From NCBI RefSeq assembly GCF_004379255.2, contig NC_056034.1, positions 10,294,501-10,358,500 on the forward strand: a stretch of DNA of 64,000 nucleotides, in the 5' to 3' direction. Position 1 is the first letter of the stretch; each line of letters starts with the position of its first letter. This document shows, in pieces, positions 1 through 11,329 of this stretch. Position numbers and translations under genes: made by a program. The DNA comes from Salvia splendens. Taxonomy: Eukaryota > Streptophyta > Magnoliopsida > Lamiales > Lamiaceae. The notes below the pieces were generated by a model. That model saw nothing but the letters and a program-made list of their open reading frames with translations, had not been told where the DNA came from and searched no databases.

Positions 1-8
1 TTATATTA

Positions 9-150
9 AATGTAAACTGTTAATGAACTAATAAAATAGAGCAATTAAATGTTCGAGCATAATTAGATTTATTAATTTAGAAACATAATCAAATGCAAAC
101 TCTAAATATTGTACAAACTCTAAACTATGATCTGGATCGTTAAAAAATAT
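9..150 (+). repeat. Direct repeat, left copy
   Basis: 142 bp that recur at 784-925 in the same orientation with a single substitution (CTGTTAAT against CTATTAAT). The copies lie 775 bp apart. They could be terminal repeats of a small element or a local duplication; no TG...CA ends or target duplication were seen. Confidence 0.8.
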
Positions 151-783
151 ACTCTCATAAACATCTTAATAACAGCAACCACAGAAGAATATCTACTTAG
201 ATTTTACCATTATAAATACTCTTATGATTTGATATCCATTATTATTATTAATATTATTTTGTTAATATAGTTAAATTCCTAATATTATTGATAATCCAAC
301 AAGGCAACAACTGTAACATCACCCAAAACGGAGAAGGAAAACAATAACACGACAGGTAAATCTAAAAAGTGTAAGTACATATTTGAATGATCATAATATA
401 ATTTGGGTCATCTAAAATATTCGACCCCGCAATTTTTTTGTATTTTGATAGTAGAAAAAGGAATTGTGTAGAATATTTAGAAAAAAAACCATAAAAATGT
501 GTACTTGAAAGTAGAAAGTATTAAGCGATATATTAATGTAACATAAGTAAAATATTGTAGGAGCAGAGAAAATGGAGCACGGATGAAATATTTGGGACCA
601 TAAGTAGCATATAAATATTGTAGGTGTAGAAATTCATGGAACACAGGTGAAATATTTAGGACCATGTGTACTTTTTTTGTCTAAATATGTTAGTGATGGT
701 AAACAGACACATTATGACTAATCATATAACTTTTTTTTATTGTTTTTATGTTCAATTTTATATATAAAAAAAGTTAAAATAGT

Positions 784-925
784 AATGTAAACTATTAATG
801 AACTAATAAAATAGAGCAATTAAATGTTCGAGCATAATTAGATTTATTAATTTAGAAACATAATCAAATGCAAACTCTAAATATTGTACAAACTCTAAAC
901 TATGATCTGGATCGTTAAAAAATAT
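784..925 (+). repeat. Direct repeat, right copy
   Basis: Partner of the repeat at 9-150, with one substitution. It is followed within 60 bp by the TGTTGAC-rich stretch. Confidence 0.8.
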
Positions 926-2245
926 CAATAGATGATAAAATAATAGCAACAAAATATATCAACCCAAAGCCAACGGTTGATGCTGTGTTGAAATTGTGTT
1001 GACATTGTATTGACATCAAAATCTTGAAATTTTACACTGTGTTGACATTGTGTTGACGTTGTGTTGATACTATGTTGAAAAGTTTGGAGTTTGTACAATA
1101 TATGAGTTTGCATTTTATCACTACTCTATTAATTTACGTATATCTAATAAAAAGTTTGTGTGAGAACATTCCACTAATATTTTACACTCACAATCCAATA
1201 TAAAATTAATACTTTAAATGGGACTCAAATTCTACTCACTTTCTCCTTTTACTTTTCTTCACAAAGTCAAACAATTTCTTAAAATTCATGCCGAGTCAAA
1301 ATGACTCTTTAAATGGTGGACGGAGGAAGATAACCATCACAAAAGAATATTTATTACTCCGTAGATTCTAATATTATAAATACTCTTATGATTTAATATC
1401 AAAATCTATTACTTAGGCTAATAAATATTAATAATCCAATATCAAAATTTTTACCCGGAGCATTCCCAACCCAAAGGGGGAGGCCGGAGGGGGGATGCCG
1501 TGACTGACGGGCAGGTGGGGGAAGGGGAATCGCGAGCGTACCGGTGCGGCGCGGACGGATCGGCGACGCTCCTTTGTGGTCTGTGGAGTCTGGCGAGGCG
1601 ACGGAACGGGGGTTGAATTTTTCCGTTTCTAAGAATATTGGTTTTTTTTTTAAGAATATTGGTTGAGTTTCATATATTTCCACATTGATTAGTTGAAATT
1701 TTCCATATATTTCATATTTCGAATTTTTCTTATTTCCATGCATGAATTTTCCATATTTCCATACATGAAAATTGATTAATGGGAAATTTTCATATTTCGA
1801 TATTTTCATAAAAATGCATGAATTTTACATACTACCTATATATATTCTTTAATTATTTTTTAATTAATTAATATTCCATGCATGAAAAATTTGGTGATTG
1901 TTGAAACTGACTCACGATTAATGGAAATAATTGTGTTAGTTATTTAATGAGATTAGTGATTGAAAATAAAATTGATACTACATTATTTATTTTAATAATA
2001 AATTGATTAAATTTAACAATAAATATTAGTATTATTTTTTGGAGTTAATAATGTAAATTAATGCAGAGAGGCATGTGGAGGGGCATGGAGGGAGGCGCCC
2101 ACTGTGAGAATTATGGTCTGGTGCAAAAATGAGGAGAATGATGATGTGGCTGAGAGTTTTTGCATAATCAGAAATACTCCTAGTCTATTAATAACCCAAC
2201 TCATAATATAATATTTCAATTCATAATAATATTTCAATTCACTTT

Positions 2246-2769
2246 TGTTGGAAATCGGTGGTGCATACCCGAATAATACATTAGTATAATATTGTCCATT
2301 TTAGGCAATCTCTCACAATTTTGCTCTTGGAATACTCCCTAAAGGCCTCATACTAATGGAGTTGAGGTAGTCCAATTATATGCTTGCAACTCTTGTTCAT
2401 TCTCCAATGTGGGATATTGGTTGCCCTTACAATCCTTCCCTCAAACTAAAACCACCAGACCAAGACCACATGTCCACCCATGTTACAGGTCACCATAGGT
2501 CTTGATCGAGACCACACAGAGACATTGGAGAATTTGCAAACGCAATCCACCGAACCCCCTGAATCAGGGCTCTGATACCACTGTTGGGAATCGGTGGTGC
2601 ACACCCGAACTCCACATTAGTATGATATTGTCCGCTTTAGGCAAACCCCTCACGGTTTTGCTCTTGGAGTACTCCCCAAAAGGCTTCGTACTAATGTAGT
2701 TGGGGTAGCCCATTTATATGCTTGCAACTCTTATTCATTCTCCAATGTGGGATATTATTTGTCCTCCCA
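2246..2769 (-). mobile_element. TRIM (miniature LTR retrotransposon)
   Basis: A 524-bp element with two LTRs of 186 and 188 bp (2246-2431 and 2582-2769), each TG...CA on the plus strand. The target duplication ACTTT is exact (2241-2245 and 2770-2774). Next to the right LTR, GCTCTGATACCA (2569-2580) is the complement of the initiator-methionine tRNA primer site TGGTATCAGAGC, so the element reads on the minus strand. Next to the left LTR, CCTTCCCTC is the complement of a polypurine tract. The internal region is only 150 bp and has no coding capacity. Size, primer site and ends are those of terminal-repeat retrotransposons in miniature. The family name is not assigned. Confidence 0.9.
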
Positions 2770-2774
2770 ACTTT

Positions 2775-4969
2775 TTTAATTTTCATGTTAATATTTCACT
2801 CAAATACTTTTTTAATTTTCATGTTAATATTTCACTCAAATCTCAAATCATACCACATCACCACGATGCCTCCAACCCAAGCCTCTCACTTGTTTCCCAT
2901 ATCAAACTGCATCATATTACTCAAATCTCAATCTCAATCTCAATCTCAACCTAACATTTTTTTTATTTCATCTTTCTTCTACTACTTACTTATGCAATTT
3001 ATAAAAAAAATTATAAAATAAAAATAATTAAAAAAATACTCAATTAATAAATAAATTTAAATTTTATTTTAGAGAGAAATTTAGAATTATAAAAATGAAA
3101 TATGATTATTTTTGTATTTTATATATAGAAAAAATGAAAAAAAGAATATTAAGAATTGGGATGAGATTCATCGCACCGCAACGTGGCTGCTGTTTTTTTA
3201 AAGATTATCGATAATGGTTCTCAATCTATTCGTGTGATGACTCGAAACCTTAATTTAATAATTGAAGATATGTTGCATTTCATTTTTGTATGAGTCTATA
3301 ATGATTGAAGATATGTTGCATTTCATTTTTGTATGAGTCTAACTTCTTTCATCCATTCTTCTCTATCCTCATATATAGAAGCGAAATGTCAAATCTTGAA
3401 TCTCTAACAATCAAACTCTATTTGAGAAAAACAATTGTATTGGGAAATTTTAACTCACCTTCCTCCTCTCACGTCCTAAGATATAAATTGTGAAATAAAA
3501 ATGGATAAAGTCCAATCCTAAGTGAGTCGTGAAATAGCCAAAACTTTAGTGCTTGAATTAGAATTTTTTTAAGAAAAGACAGAGATCGTCGTAACTTCAT
3601 GGCCGATAGGAGGAGCATCTTACTAATTAAGTCGCATTTCATCGCCACTAATACATAATACATTAGTAGGAAGTAACCCTTGCTCACAAATAGTTCCCCT
3701 TTTTTTACTTATTTTGCAAATATCATAATTAAGGTTATGGAGGAATAGGATTATTTATTCCCAACGTATCGTATCCAATTCAGGAACATATAGCGAATGT
3801 GTTTTCCTTTCCTTTTGAGGGATAAATAAATTAAGAAATTTAATATCGAGTATTAGAAAGTGACTTTGTCATGAAACCCATTCCGTGTTTTCGACATTTA
3901 ATATAAAAATGGAATGTGGTTGATCTAAATATTTCTAGCATCTAATAATATGTAACATAAAAGCAACAATACTTAGGCTCTAGGACCCTTTGAATTTAAT
4001 CTGTCCATCAAATGTTAATTACGTGGGCCCATTCTCTCATAAACAAATCACCACCTAACCAAATTTACTAGTCCTGTACCACAAAATAACTCACACTTAA
4101 ATATGAAGACGAAAGAAAGTAATTGGTATTGTACCAACAAAACTCTAGCTTGCAACCTAATATCGTTGATATAAATATAACACAACAACAATATCACTGA
4201 CAAAATACATGAATACTAGTATTAAATTACTATTCTCACATGCATAGAAAAGCATCTAAGTTTTAATTTATTTTATTAGTGTGTAACTAAAAATGAAATC
4301 AGTTGCTCTGATTAAACATGTAGGCGTGTTTAGTATATTTATTAAATTCAGGTACTAGTCAGATATTTCAAAGCTTTCCGTGCATATTATCCTTTATTTC
4401 AACCTTTTATATTAGGATTACAAATTTCCAAATAAATCACGATTTGATTTGAAAACATATCCATTATTAAATCATTACTTATTTGCATTACCGCTGAAAA
4501 TTGCGTAACCAAAATTTATTTATCATAGAAAGATCATCATCTATTCCGACGAAGTTATAATAAAGTACTTATATTACTATATTTCAAAAAACAAAACTAG
4601 TAAAAATGAAAAAAAGAAGTAAAACCCATATGCATGTGCCATAATTGAAAAAAGTGCTATAAATATTTAGCTACTGCAGTTACAGAAACTAGATGACTCC
4701 ATTATAATTGCAATACATATTCTATACATTCATGAATTTAAATATTCTGGAACTACTAATTATTATGGCTCCAGACGATAAATATAAGTATTCCTATTAA
4801 AATTTTTAGATACTGCATGATAAATACAATTACATATATACAGTAATTTTATTAAAGGAACAAACTAAGTACTAGATAGTATAGCTAGGGTACAGTTTCT
4901 TTAAATGTAAGGTACTATATATACTAGTATCAGAAAAGAAATACTACTAGAATTGTGCAAGCCTACTAA
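2775..4969. other. AT-rich intergenic DNA
   Basis: No gene was recognised. A 37-bp tandem pair starts right after the TRIM (about 2770-2845), a CTCAAT run lies at about 2918-2950, and a tandem pair of about 42 bp at 3257-3342 (AGATATGTTGCATTTC shared). The remainder shows no structure that I can name. Confidence 0.5.
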
Positions 4970-6272
4970 TCTATCTATCCTAATATAAAATGCAAGTTTG
5001 ATAAAAAGTCCTTAATGCCCTTTTTGGAGAGAAAATGGAAAGACGAGGTGTCTTCTATTCAAAAATAATTTTTTAAGGCAAAAACAATTGGACAAATAAT
5101 AGCCCAATAAAATTGCTAACTTCTTGAAGAAGTTTTAAAACACATTTAAATAGTGCACTACCATTAAAAATTTTTTATAATTAAGTTATTAAATTTATAT
5201 ATTAATTAGACTTATATTTGAGTTAAATTGGAATTGTGTTTGAAAGTTTAGTTTGCCTTCCATTTATTTAGGTTAAAATTGAGATTTAATCATTTATTGC
5301 AACACTTTTTCTCCGAATTAATTCACAAGCTAAACGACAACACATATATGTAATGCTTACAATTTTCATCCTATATTTACTCAATTAAAGTTTTTAGTTC
5401 TTATATTTTAATTCGCCTCTAATTAAACAACACTACTAAGTTTATAGATTAAACTAAGGAATAAGATGACATTATATATATTTAAAATTAAATCTAACTT
5501 ATAAAGTTTGTATAACTTCTTAATATAAAGAGTAGTGTAAATTCTCACATTATTCAAAACAAACAAGATGCATAAAATATCGTTATTTTAAGTGATAGTA
5601 GTAATTTACTTTTTATACGTATATGTGGCGGGAAGTAAGAAATTTATTCTTTCCAATATAAAAAATTTATTTAGTCTTTGAAAATGTATATCAAGTTATG
5701 CTATGGTCTGAAATTAAAAGAAAGAAATAAACAGTCAACTAAAATGTGATTATTGGATAATACAAATTTTCTAACTTGACTTCTCAAAGAAGTTTTAAAT
5801 TTATATGATTTAAATTATTCATATATTTAATGTGGATATGTTAATATTCCATATATTTTTTTCAAATTAATTTTTAATAAATTAAGCTATTAAATTTATA
5901 TATTAATTTGCCTTTTATTTGGATTAATGACTTGCATAGCACTTTCAATAAACATCTTTACTCACACATATTTTCTTTATTTGTATATCTTATTCTAATT
6001 AATTCATACTCTTAGATCATTAGTCACACATCTTATTTTTGTCATTAATTTTATTGTTTTTACTTCACTTAGATTATAAATTAAAATTGCATAAATGTTT
6101 CATTCACTGGGGAGTAGTAAATTCTTCATTTTGAGTGAGACAAGATAAGTACATTTATGTTTTTGTAAATCTCCATATTGCTTTCAATTCTTATTTTCTA
6201 TATATTTATTATATTTTATATTCATTATTTGAAACTCTTATGTTCCGTGCATAGCTCGAGTGTTAATACTAG
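4970..6272 (+). mobile_element. Non-autonomous Helitron
   Basis: Begins with TCTATCTATCCTAATATAAA directly after an A and ends with CTAG directly before a T, the A/T insertion context and CTRR terminus of plant Helitrons. About 10 bp inside the end, CCGTGCATAGCTCGAG is a decayed version of the terminal hairpin that is intact in the second Helitron at 37487-37505. There is no Rep/helicase reading frame; the interior is AT-rich. The missing hairpin symmetry suggests an old copy. Confidence 0.7.
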
Positions 6273-7264
6273 TGGAATCTAAGACAACGTCTTGAAACTT
6301 ACTAATGTGATTATCTTTTTTCCTTCTCTTTACCCGATTCCCAGAACCAGCTTGACTGATAAAATCAAATTCTTAAATGAATACTGAAAATAACAGTAAT
6401 AATAATGCTAATATAATCATCGATATTTATAATAACATTATTAATCTTATCAACTCTTTAAGCTTAATTATTCTTAGATGACTAATTTAGGATTTGGTAT
6501 TATGCAATTAATTCCAATCAGATTGTTCAATATTAGGAGGCGAAGCGAAGTTTGGAAATTTGCCTTTTAGCTTCAGAATATAATTGGAACCATTGAAATT
6601 TTGATTTGTCTTGCGAGTCGCGACGTTGCCATACCGTAGTCCGTAGACACATCAAATCACTACCTAAAATTAAATTGATTTATCTACTTTGCTAATTAGT
6701 AGGCCAAACTAGTTTTTGTTGTTTGCACCAATACAAATACTCTTGTGATTTGATAATTTTGACATGATTAATCTTCTAATTTATTTTAATTGAATATCTT
6801 CTTAATTCCATTTCAAAGTCCCAACCTTAATAATGTTTTAAAAACTGATACAGAGCCTCAATACATTAATAGTTATGTTCGAAACTTCGTTTTAGCACCC
6901 GAAACCAACATGGAGGAGCCAACTATGGAGTAGGAGTATATGATTTCAAAACAATTTGAATCAAATTTTTAAAATAAAAGTATACCTAAATAAAAATTTG
7001 CAGGGACCATGTCAGCTCATCTTACCCGTCTTCAAAACAATATAACAACTTTATTTTCCATTTATATAAAAAAAAAACTCTTATACAGGAATTTTTTCAA
7101 GCAGTACGATCAACATCAGAGCCACATTGCACTATCCTATACAATATAAAACTACTACCTCCGTCTGTGAATAGGAGTCCCATTTTTCCATTTTAGTCCG
7201 TCCGCGAATAGAAGTCACGATTCACTTTTACCTTAAATAGTAATAGGGTCCCACATTCCACTAA
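6273..7264. other. Intergenic, with a broken Stowaway at its right end
   Basis: No gene was recognised. Position 7155 starts a Stowaway-type MITE end (CTACCTCCGTCTG) that is cut at 7261, next to the Harbinger element; its other end was not found. Confidence 0.45.
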
Positions 7265-7367
7265 GGCCACCCGCAACGCGTTACGCGGGTTGCCCGAATC
7301 TCGTTACTCCATGACGGAACGATGGCGGGACGCGTTGCAGCGTCTCGTCCCGTCACTTGTAAGAATA

Positions 7368-8223
7368 TTTATATTCTTATGTGACCTATGTGTCTATCGG
7401 TTTAATTATAAAGATTAAGTTCATATTAAAATATGGGATTCTAATATAAAAGGCGATACCGTGATGGATCGGTTTTGATTAGTGAATTAGAATTGGGTGT
7501 ATTGATAACCCTCCTCTCTTACCTCTAATTATGATATTATAATATATATATATATAATTATATATATGCGAAAAGAAACATGTATATATATAATTGATTA
7601 TATATATAAATAAATGTATGTGCTAACTTTCATGTAAATATATGTGTATGTTAACGTGTATGTGCATATTTTTAATGCATGAAACGTGACCGACAGTTGA
7701 GTATATATATTATACTAATTGGTTTAGTTAGTAAATCAAGATATTATAATAATGAACAGTCACGTCTGTTCTTTATAGATGTCGGTTGATGCATGGAAGA
7801 TTATATGCGAACAGACGCAACTTTTAGTGAAGAGTTGTGTAGTGCCTATATATATGGATGTTTCGTTCATTACAAAGACACACCAAAAAGGAAATACACA
7901 ATACACATTAACAGTTATATGCACAGAAAGCTAGTCACGATATATTTATATATATACTTTCAGTTCTTATATATATACATATAGTAAAAGTTGTTGATTC
8001 TTTATCCATCAAAAGAATCATTGAAGTCTTAAGGTCAAAGAGAGGAAAACATCAATAGCAGCTTAAAGGGAAACATCAAATAGTGGATCCAGCCCTACAT
8101 CAAATTAATAAGCATGGATGGAGGTTGGTGTTATATCTCTTTGTTACAGTATATTTGACATGGTTGAATTAATACGAATCTAGAATGTGATTTCGGTATA
8201 GAAGTTGGTAAAGATGGCTTACA
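7368..8223. mobile_element. Solo LTR inside Harbinger A
   Basis: 856 bp beginning TGTAAG and ending CTTACA, a 6-bp perfect inverted terminus with TG...CA ends, flanked by the exact 5-bp duplication TCACT (7363-7367 and 8224-8228). Removing it brings the Harbinger 5' region back into alignment with the copy at 13392. There is no primer site or internal region, as expected after recombination between two LTRs. The interior has TATATA-rich stretches at 7540-7610 and about 7900-7980. The superfamily cannot be told from the LTR alone. Confidence 0.85.
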
Positions 8224-8592
8224 TCACTGTCTCGCCGGATCGCCCGCCACGCCGAGACGCGGCACGGGACGGCTCGCCATGCACTCCCGCGACGTGGCGC
8301 GCTCCCAGGCCATGCGTGACGCCCACTCGCCGGCCCGCGAGTGGGATTCGTCACGATGACGAAATAAATCATTTTTTTAAACAATCGAAATAAAAAAATT
8401 TAAAAAGTGTAAAATGGTAATATTGCCGTTTTCTAGCCATTTCCAATTTTTTTTTACTCTATAAATACTCATAATTCATCCTCATTTCACACACAACTAC
8501 ACATCTATTCTTCCCAATTCATCTCCATTTCATCTCCAATTTTCATCTCAATTCATCTCTCTTTTATTCTTCCCCCAAATTTAATCGATCTC

Positions 8593-9012
8593 ATGGATCC
8601 ATATGAGCAAATGCGTCAAATAATGGAAGAATCACTTGAAGAAGATCGACGCCGGGAAGCGGAGGAAGCCGCGCCGCCCCAAAGACGCTCCCGGACTTAC
8701 ATCCATCGTAACCGGGAGGAAGCCGCCGCAAGGTTAGTCCGCGACTACTTCTGCGATAACCCGGTGTGAGGAGATACCCACTTCCGTCGCCGTTTCCGCA
8801 TGCGGCGACCGCTATTTCTCCACATGGCAAATACATTGGCGGCTCGGGAAGAGTACTTCCAAGAAAGTTTCGACGCCGTCGGCCGTCCTAGCCACCCGAC
8901 GCTGCAGAAATGAACTGCAGCAATCCGTCAGCTTGCGACTGGACAAACGGCGGATGTGTTCGACGAATAACTCCACATTGGAGACAGCACTGGGAGAATG
9001 TGCTTGCTCCAA
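8593..9012 (+). pseudogene. Harbinger A transposase, 5' fragment
   Basis: The start MDPYEQMRQIMEESL matches the start of the transposase in the copy at 13867. In-frame stops replace coding triplets at about 8767 (TGG to TGA in the ...DNPVW context), 8911 and 8968. The similarity ends abruptly near 9012, where the minus-strand element begins. It is non-functional. Harbinger transposases are DDE nucleases that act with a MYB-like partner; the catalytic part is missing here. Confidence 0.8.
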
Positions 9013-10314
9013 TTCTTCAATTAAATCCTTTTGGAGTCGAATATGAGCATCCGTCTAACGCATGTCAGCATTTGCTTGGAGGAGGGCTTCTTCATCGTGA
9101 GGTACCCCACCTCGTACGTTGGCGGCGGCGACGTCGTGGCTTGGACCGGCTTCATTATCGTCGTTGGCCCAATCAGTCAGTTGTACACCTTCATCTTCGA
9201 CAATCATGGTGTGCATGATAATGCAGGCGTACATTATATCAGCAATGCAGTCGACATGCCACAAACGCGTTGGTCCCTTAACTGCAGCCCATCGAGCCTG
9301 AAGCACACCAAATGCGCGCTCCACGTCCTTTCGCGCCGACTCCTGCCGCGTCGCAAAGTAGGCCTTCTTCGCATCTGATGCGCACCGGATCGTCTTCACA
9401 AAGACGGGCCACCTAGGGTATATCCCATCTGCCAAGTAGTAGCCCATATCATGCTGGTTGCCGTTGGCGACAAAACTGGTGGCCGGACCGACGCCCTGGC
9501 ACTGCTCGTTGAAAATGGGCGACGAGTTGAGGACGTTTAGGTCGTTGTTCGAACCGGCTATCCCAAAATACGCATGCCAAATCCATAGCCGGTAATCAGC
9601 TACGGCCTCGAGGATCATCGTGGGATTCTTTCCCTTGTAGCCGGTCGTGTAGAACCCCTTCCAGGCAGCGGGACAGTTCTTCCACTCCCAATGCATACAA
9701 TCTATGCTGCCTAACATTCCCGGGAACCCATGCTGATCCCTGTGCATCCGCAGCAGATCCCGGCAATCTTCGGGGGTAGGCTTTCGGAGATACTGATCAC
9801 CGAATACTTCAATCACGCCCTGACAGAAATACTTCATACATTCAATGGCAGTCGTCTCACCGATGTGGAGGTATTCGTCCCATATGTCTGCCGAAGTCCC
9901 GTAGGCCAACTGCCTGATTGCCGCAGTGCACTTTTGAATAGGGGTGTGGCCGGGTCTGCCAGCCGCATCGTGCCTGAAGCGGAAATACAGATATCGATGC
10001 TCCAAAGCGTTAACAATACGCATAAACAAGTCCCGCCTCATCCTAAAACGACGCCTGAAATGGTTGCCGTTAAAACGCGGCTCCTCTGCGAAGTAATCTG
10101 TGAACAGGCGCTGATGTGTAGCTACATGATCACGATCAACCACTTCTCGACGGTGGACAACTGGTCATGGGCGAGGTACCGCCGGCTGCATATAACTCTG
10201 CAGCCATCGATCAACCTCACGGCTCGTATAGACATCTAGCTCTTCGTTCATCATACGCTCGTACTCATCAGCATCCCCACCACTACCACCACCACAACCA
10301 CCGGCATTACTCAT
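9013..10314 (-). pseudogene. Harbinger C transposase, nearly intact
   Basis: A PIF/Harbinger (HARBI1-like) DDE transposase. The likely original start is at 10314, opening with a Gly/Ser-rich tail. Codon 50 is TGA (10167-10165), where a CGA arginine codon would fit. The frame then runs open for 362 codons to a TAG at 9057-9055, but homologous-looking sequence (..HIRLQKDLIEE) continues past it until the junction at 9013. The acidic catalytic residues are visible in GSIDCMHW, NNDLNVL and DVERAFGVLQ. Both lesions are single-codon nonsense changes. The C-terminal end and left terminus are lost in the deletion that joined it to element A, so it is non-functional as it stands. Confidence 0.85.
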
Positions 10315-10614
10315 TTATCGTTGTTGATCTTGTACAAAAATTAAGATAGAGAGAGTACTCGTTAAAACAAGCGGTGCGAATGAAAATGACGTCCAAAGCG
10401 TGTATATATTGTGTTTCGGAAAATTAAAAAAAAAATTAAAAATCTGACGCCGGTCTGACGCCGATCCGGGGCCTACAATGGCGCCGTGAGGATCGGCGTC
10501 AGCCCAAGAATCGGCGTGGGCACGCCGATTTTGACGCCGATTTCGACGACGCAACTCGCAATGGTTCGGCGTTTTTTCGCGGACGCCGGTGCCGACGCCG
10601 CCATTGGAGATGCT
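9013..10614 (-). mobile_element. Harbinger element C, left end missing
   Basis: The right terminus, read inward on the minus strand, is GAGCATCTCCAATGGCGGCG, followed outside by TAA (10615-10617). 10440-10600 is rich in GACGCCGAT-type subterminal words. No matching inverted terminus exists near 9013. The element belongs to a different Harbinger lineage (GAGCATC ends) from A and B (GGCCACC ends). Confidence 0.7.
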
Positions 10615-10741
10615 CTAAGAGATGGAGGGATGCAGATGCTGTCTCTTAGTTAAGAGATAGAGTGAAAAGTACAGTGGGGCCCATTAATAGTAAAGAGATG
10701 GGACGTTTAAGAGTCAACGTTGCGGATGGCCTGAGGGTTAA

Positions 10742-11329
10742 CTCTAAAAATAACGGTCAAACTTGCAAGTACACAAATTACTTAAATCACCCAAAATTCT
10801 TATTTCGAAATTGGAAGCTAGAAAGTGAAAAGAATAATATATCAACTTTTTTTTTACCTTTTATATAAAATTTCATATCCATACCATCATGAGAATGACA
10901 TTGCAATATCCAACATTTGACATGTTTTAGTTTTTTTTTTCTTTTATTCGACCCTGACATGAGTCATGACACGAACTGAAAATATCAACCCAACATATCG
11001 TTAAATCCACACCCACTTTTCCTCGTATACTCTTTTAAACTCACACAAATTAAAGGAAAGCAAAAAAAATATATATATTTGAATGACTCTAAAATCCAGC
11101 TTGATATCCCTTGAGAAGTAAATAAAAATAGTAGTAGCAATAAACACGTTCATACCAAATCCCATAAACACAGTATTCATAAGCATTAAATTGTATTATT
11201 GTTGTATAAATTGTACAAGGCAGAGAGAGCTACAAACTCACATCCATCTATCTAGCTTAGCCCTCCATCAAACATCATACCCACCTCTCCATCTCTACTC
11301 TAGATTACTTGTAAAGGAAAACAAAAAAC
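10742..11329. promoter_or_regulatory. MYB upstream region with TATA box
   Basis: 588 bp between Harbinger A and the MYB start codon. TATAAA at 11205-11210, about 120 bp before the ATG, is followed by a pyrimidine-rich leader with CATCTCT/CCACCTC words. No other site was recognised. The transcription start is inferred. Confidence 0.4.

Larger units (their letters stand above)
1..2240. other. AT-rich intergenic DNA with short repeats
   Basis: No gene was recognised. A 142-bp direct repeat (9-150 and 784-925) differs at one base and encloses two diverged copies of a roughly 52-bp unit (about 550-603 and 614-665). A run of TGTTGAC-like words lies at 985-1080. A GC-rich patch stands out at 1457-1615, and another purine-rich patch at 2060-2160. 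Words near 213 and 1375 (TATAAATACTCTTATGATTT) repeat, which suggests related non-autonomous insertions, but no complete element ends were found. Confidence 0.5.
7265..10741 (+). mobile_element. Harbinger element A, interrupted and rearranged
   Basis: The left end GGCCACCCGCAACGCGTTAC follows TAA. The right end reads CAACGTTGCGGATGGCC and is followed by TGA, a likely one-base change of the 3-bp TAA target site. Both ends match the intact relative at 13392-15414. Inside are an 856-bp solo LTR, the first third of a plus-strand transposase gene, and then a minus-strand second Harbinger. Compared with the intact copy, about 1 kb of element A is missing at the junction near 9012, so insertion was accompanied by deletion. 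Confidence 0.75.

Noticed and set aside
1399..1809. 136-codon minus-strand frame rich in Pro/Arg
   Set aside because: Produced by the GC-rich patch plus low-complexity DNA; no domain.
2246..2769. Cassandra-type TRIM with 5S rRNA promoter
   Set aside because: The conserved 5S internal promoter words are not present in these LTRs.
7793..7984. 63-codon frame in the solo LTR
   Set aside because: AT-rich low-complexity translation within an LTR.
7368..8223. CACTA or other DNA transposon identity
   Set aside because: CACT precedes the unit, but the exact 5-bp TCACT duplication and TG...CA ends fit an LTR better; no CACTA terminus is present at the other side.
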